Origin: Apricaphanius iberus
Taxonomy: Eukaryota > Chordata > Actinopteri > Cyprinodontiformes > Aphaniidae
Assembly: GCA_028564705.1 (NCBI GenBank)
Contig: JAPXFQ010000256.1
Location: forward strand, 310,001 to 374,000
Direction of reading: 5' to 3'
Length of the DNA: 64,000 nucleotides
This document shows positions 63,179 through 64,000 of this stretch, piece after piece (the stretch's first letter is position 1; each line of letters opens with the position of its first letter). Made by a program: the position numbers and the translations under genes. The notes under the pieces are model-generated. The model was not told the origin of the DNA, ran no database searches, and saw only the letters and a list, made by a program, of their open reading frames with translations.

Positions 63179-64000
63179 AAACACTCCTGCGAGCTGCTTA
63201 CATTACGTTTGACCATTCTCGTTTGAATTAGTTCTTTTTCTCGTTATAACGAGATAATGTGCCTGAATTTATTTCCCAGCTCTGGCAGTTCAATGTTTCC
63301 ATAGAGATATGGATAATCTGAACTAATCAAATTTATTTTAAAATGTTTGTTTAATGTTTTATTAAAAAAATAAATATTAAAACAGAGTGATTCTGGTAGA
63401 TATTCCTGTCTATAAATTGTTGACCAAAGTGTTTTTCCCTTTTATCTCCTCTTTTTTTACATTTAAGCACTTTAAAGTAGGACTATTTTTTTAGTGTATT
63501 TATTTTCATTTCTATTAACATTATATTAAGGGCATATTTTGCAACTGCATGTGCAAAGTGAAACCGCTGATGTTCTTATGCTTTTGCCTTTAGAGCAGCT
63601 ACACAGTTTAACTAACTAAAAGAGAAGAGCTGCTCAAAGTCTCCCGTGTTTTGACTAATATTTTCTTTTAACCCAACTTCTAACGAAAGCATTTCTTGGG
63701 AATATCTACTGTTTTAGTCAGAATTAAAGCAACAAGGCTGATGAGATTGGTAGTCCTTTCCTTAATATACTTTTTAAACTAACTGGTGAGCCTTTACCAC
63801 TTTAATTTGATCTGTTACTTATAGTCTGTCAATATTTTAACTCTATGGTAATCACATTCAGTAGAAAGCAGCTTTTCTTTCCCGTCTATTATGTTTCTTC
63901 CAGTTTAAATCATGTCTGTGTGCATCATGCCACAAACATGGGATGGTTGTGTGGCATCCAGCTAAGGCACTAATCTGAAGCAAATCTTTCACATCACTTA

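Larger units (their letters stand above)
61159..63294. mobile_element. Outer element with inverted ends containing SINE and inner repeat element
   Basis: The left end CCAGAGCTGGAAAATAAATT and the complement of the right end (CCAGAGCTGGGAAATAAATT) match, followed on each side by ATTATG or ATTATC and then (T/C)(C/G)TTATAAC words. CTCGTTAGAACGAGATAA (61243) and CTCGTTATAACGAGATAA (63240) are themselves palindromic. It spans about 2.1 kb with no transposase, so it is non-autonomous. Confidence 0.6.
60716..64000. other. FRYL intron sequence to the window end
   Basis: No further FRYL exon was recognised on the minus strand. The stretch holds a SINE and nested inverted-repeat elements (61159-63294). 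From 63300 to 64000 AT-rich sequence without recognised features follows. Confidence 0.5.

Overview
The window is nuclear DNA of a vertebrate, almost certainly a teleost fish. Four spliced protein-coding genes can be reconstructed exon by exon with GT-AG introns, embedded in a dense and partly young transposon load of fish character: near-identical Tc1/mariner copies with a DD38E transposase, a near-complete BEL/Pao element primed by tRNA-Tyr, an L2-like LINE, tRNA-derived SINEs and many hAT-like MITEs. The species cannot be named from the sequence.

Layout. 1-1429: upstream sequence with a MITE. 1430-20737 (+): ANAPC4, a scaffold subunit of the anaphase-promoting complex; 27 coding exons close into 801 codons including the stop. 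Intron 25 holds an antisense retrovirus-like gag remnant and intron 26 a SINE. 20738-22818: intergenic, with a palindromic MITE. 22819-41566 (+): SLAIN2, a microtubule plus-end factor; 9 coding exons, 607 codons including the stop. Introns 1 and 8 each carry a copy of one Tc1/mariner element. 43066-49961 (-): BEL/Pao retrotransposon with LTRs and a 5-bp target duplication, inserted just past the SLAIN2 polyadenylation signal. 53012-55742 (+): SLC10A4, an orphan vesicular member of the bile-acid transporter family, 3 exons. 56286-57837 (+): ZAR1, an oocyte RNA-binding regulator, 4 exons. 59216-60668 (-): the last two coding exons of FRYL, which runs off the right edge. From 60.7 kb to the end lies FRYL intron with nested inverted-repeat elements.

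The block SLAIN2 - SLC10A4 - ZAR1 - FRYL, with ZAR1 and FRYL convergent, matches the order on human 4p11 as I know it and supports the gene names. ANAPC4 lies elsewhere on human 4p, so its position next to SLAIN2 marks a lineage-specific junction. The genes share no pathway; they are neighbours by ancestry, not an operon.

The most interesting items are: an apparently intact DD38E (Intruder-type) transposon and its 30-bp-deleted twin flanking SLAIN2 exons 2-8; the BEL element with one in-frame stop inside its reverse transcriptase; a gag frame of 548 residues that stays open although the flanking LTR-like repeats are strongly diverged; a run of 33 C next to a FRYL splice acceptor; and an APC4 C-terminus without the SUMO-consensus sites known in the human protein.
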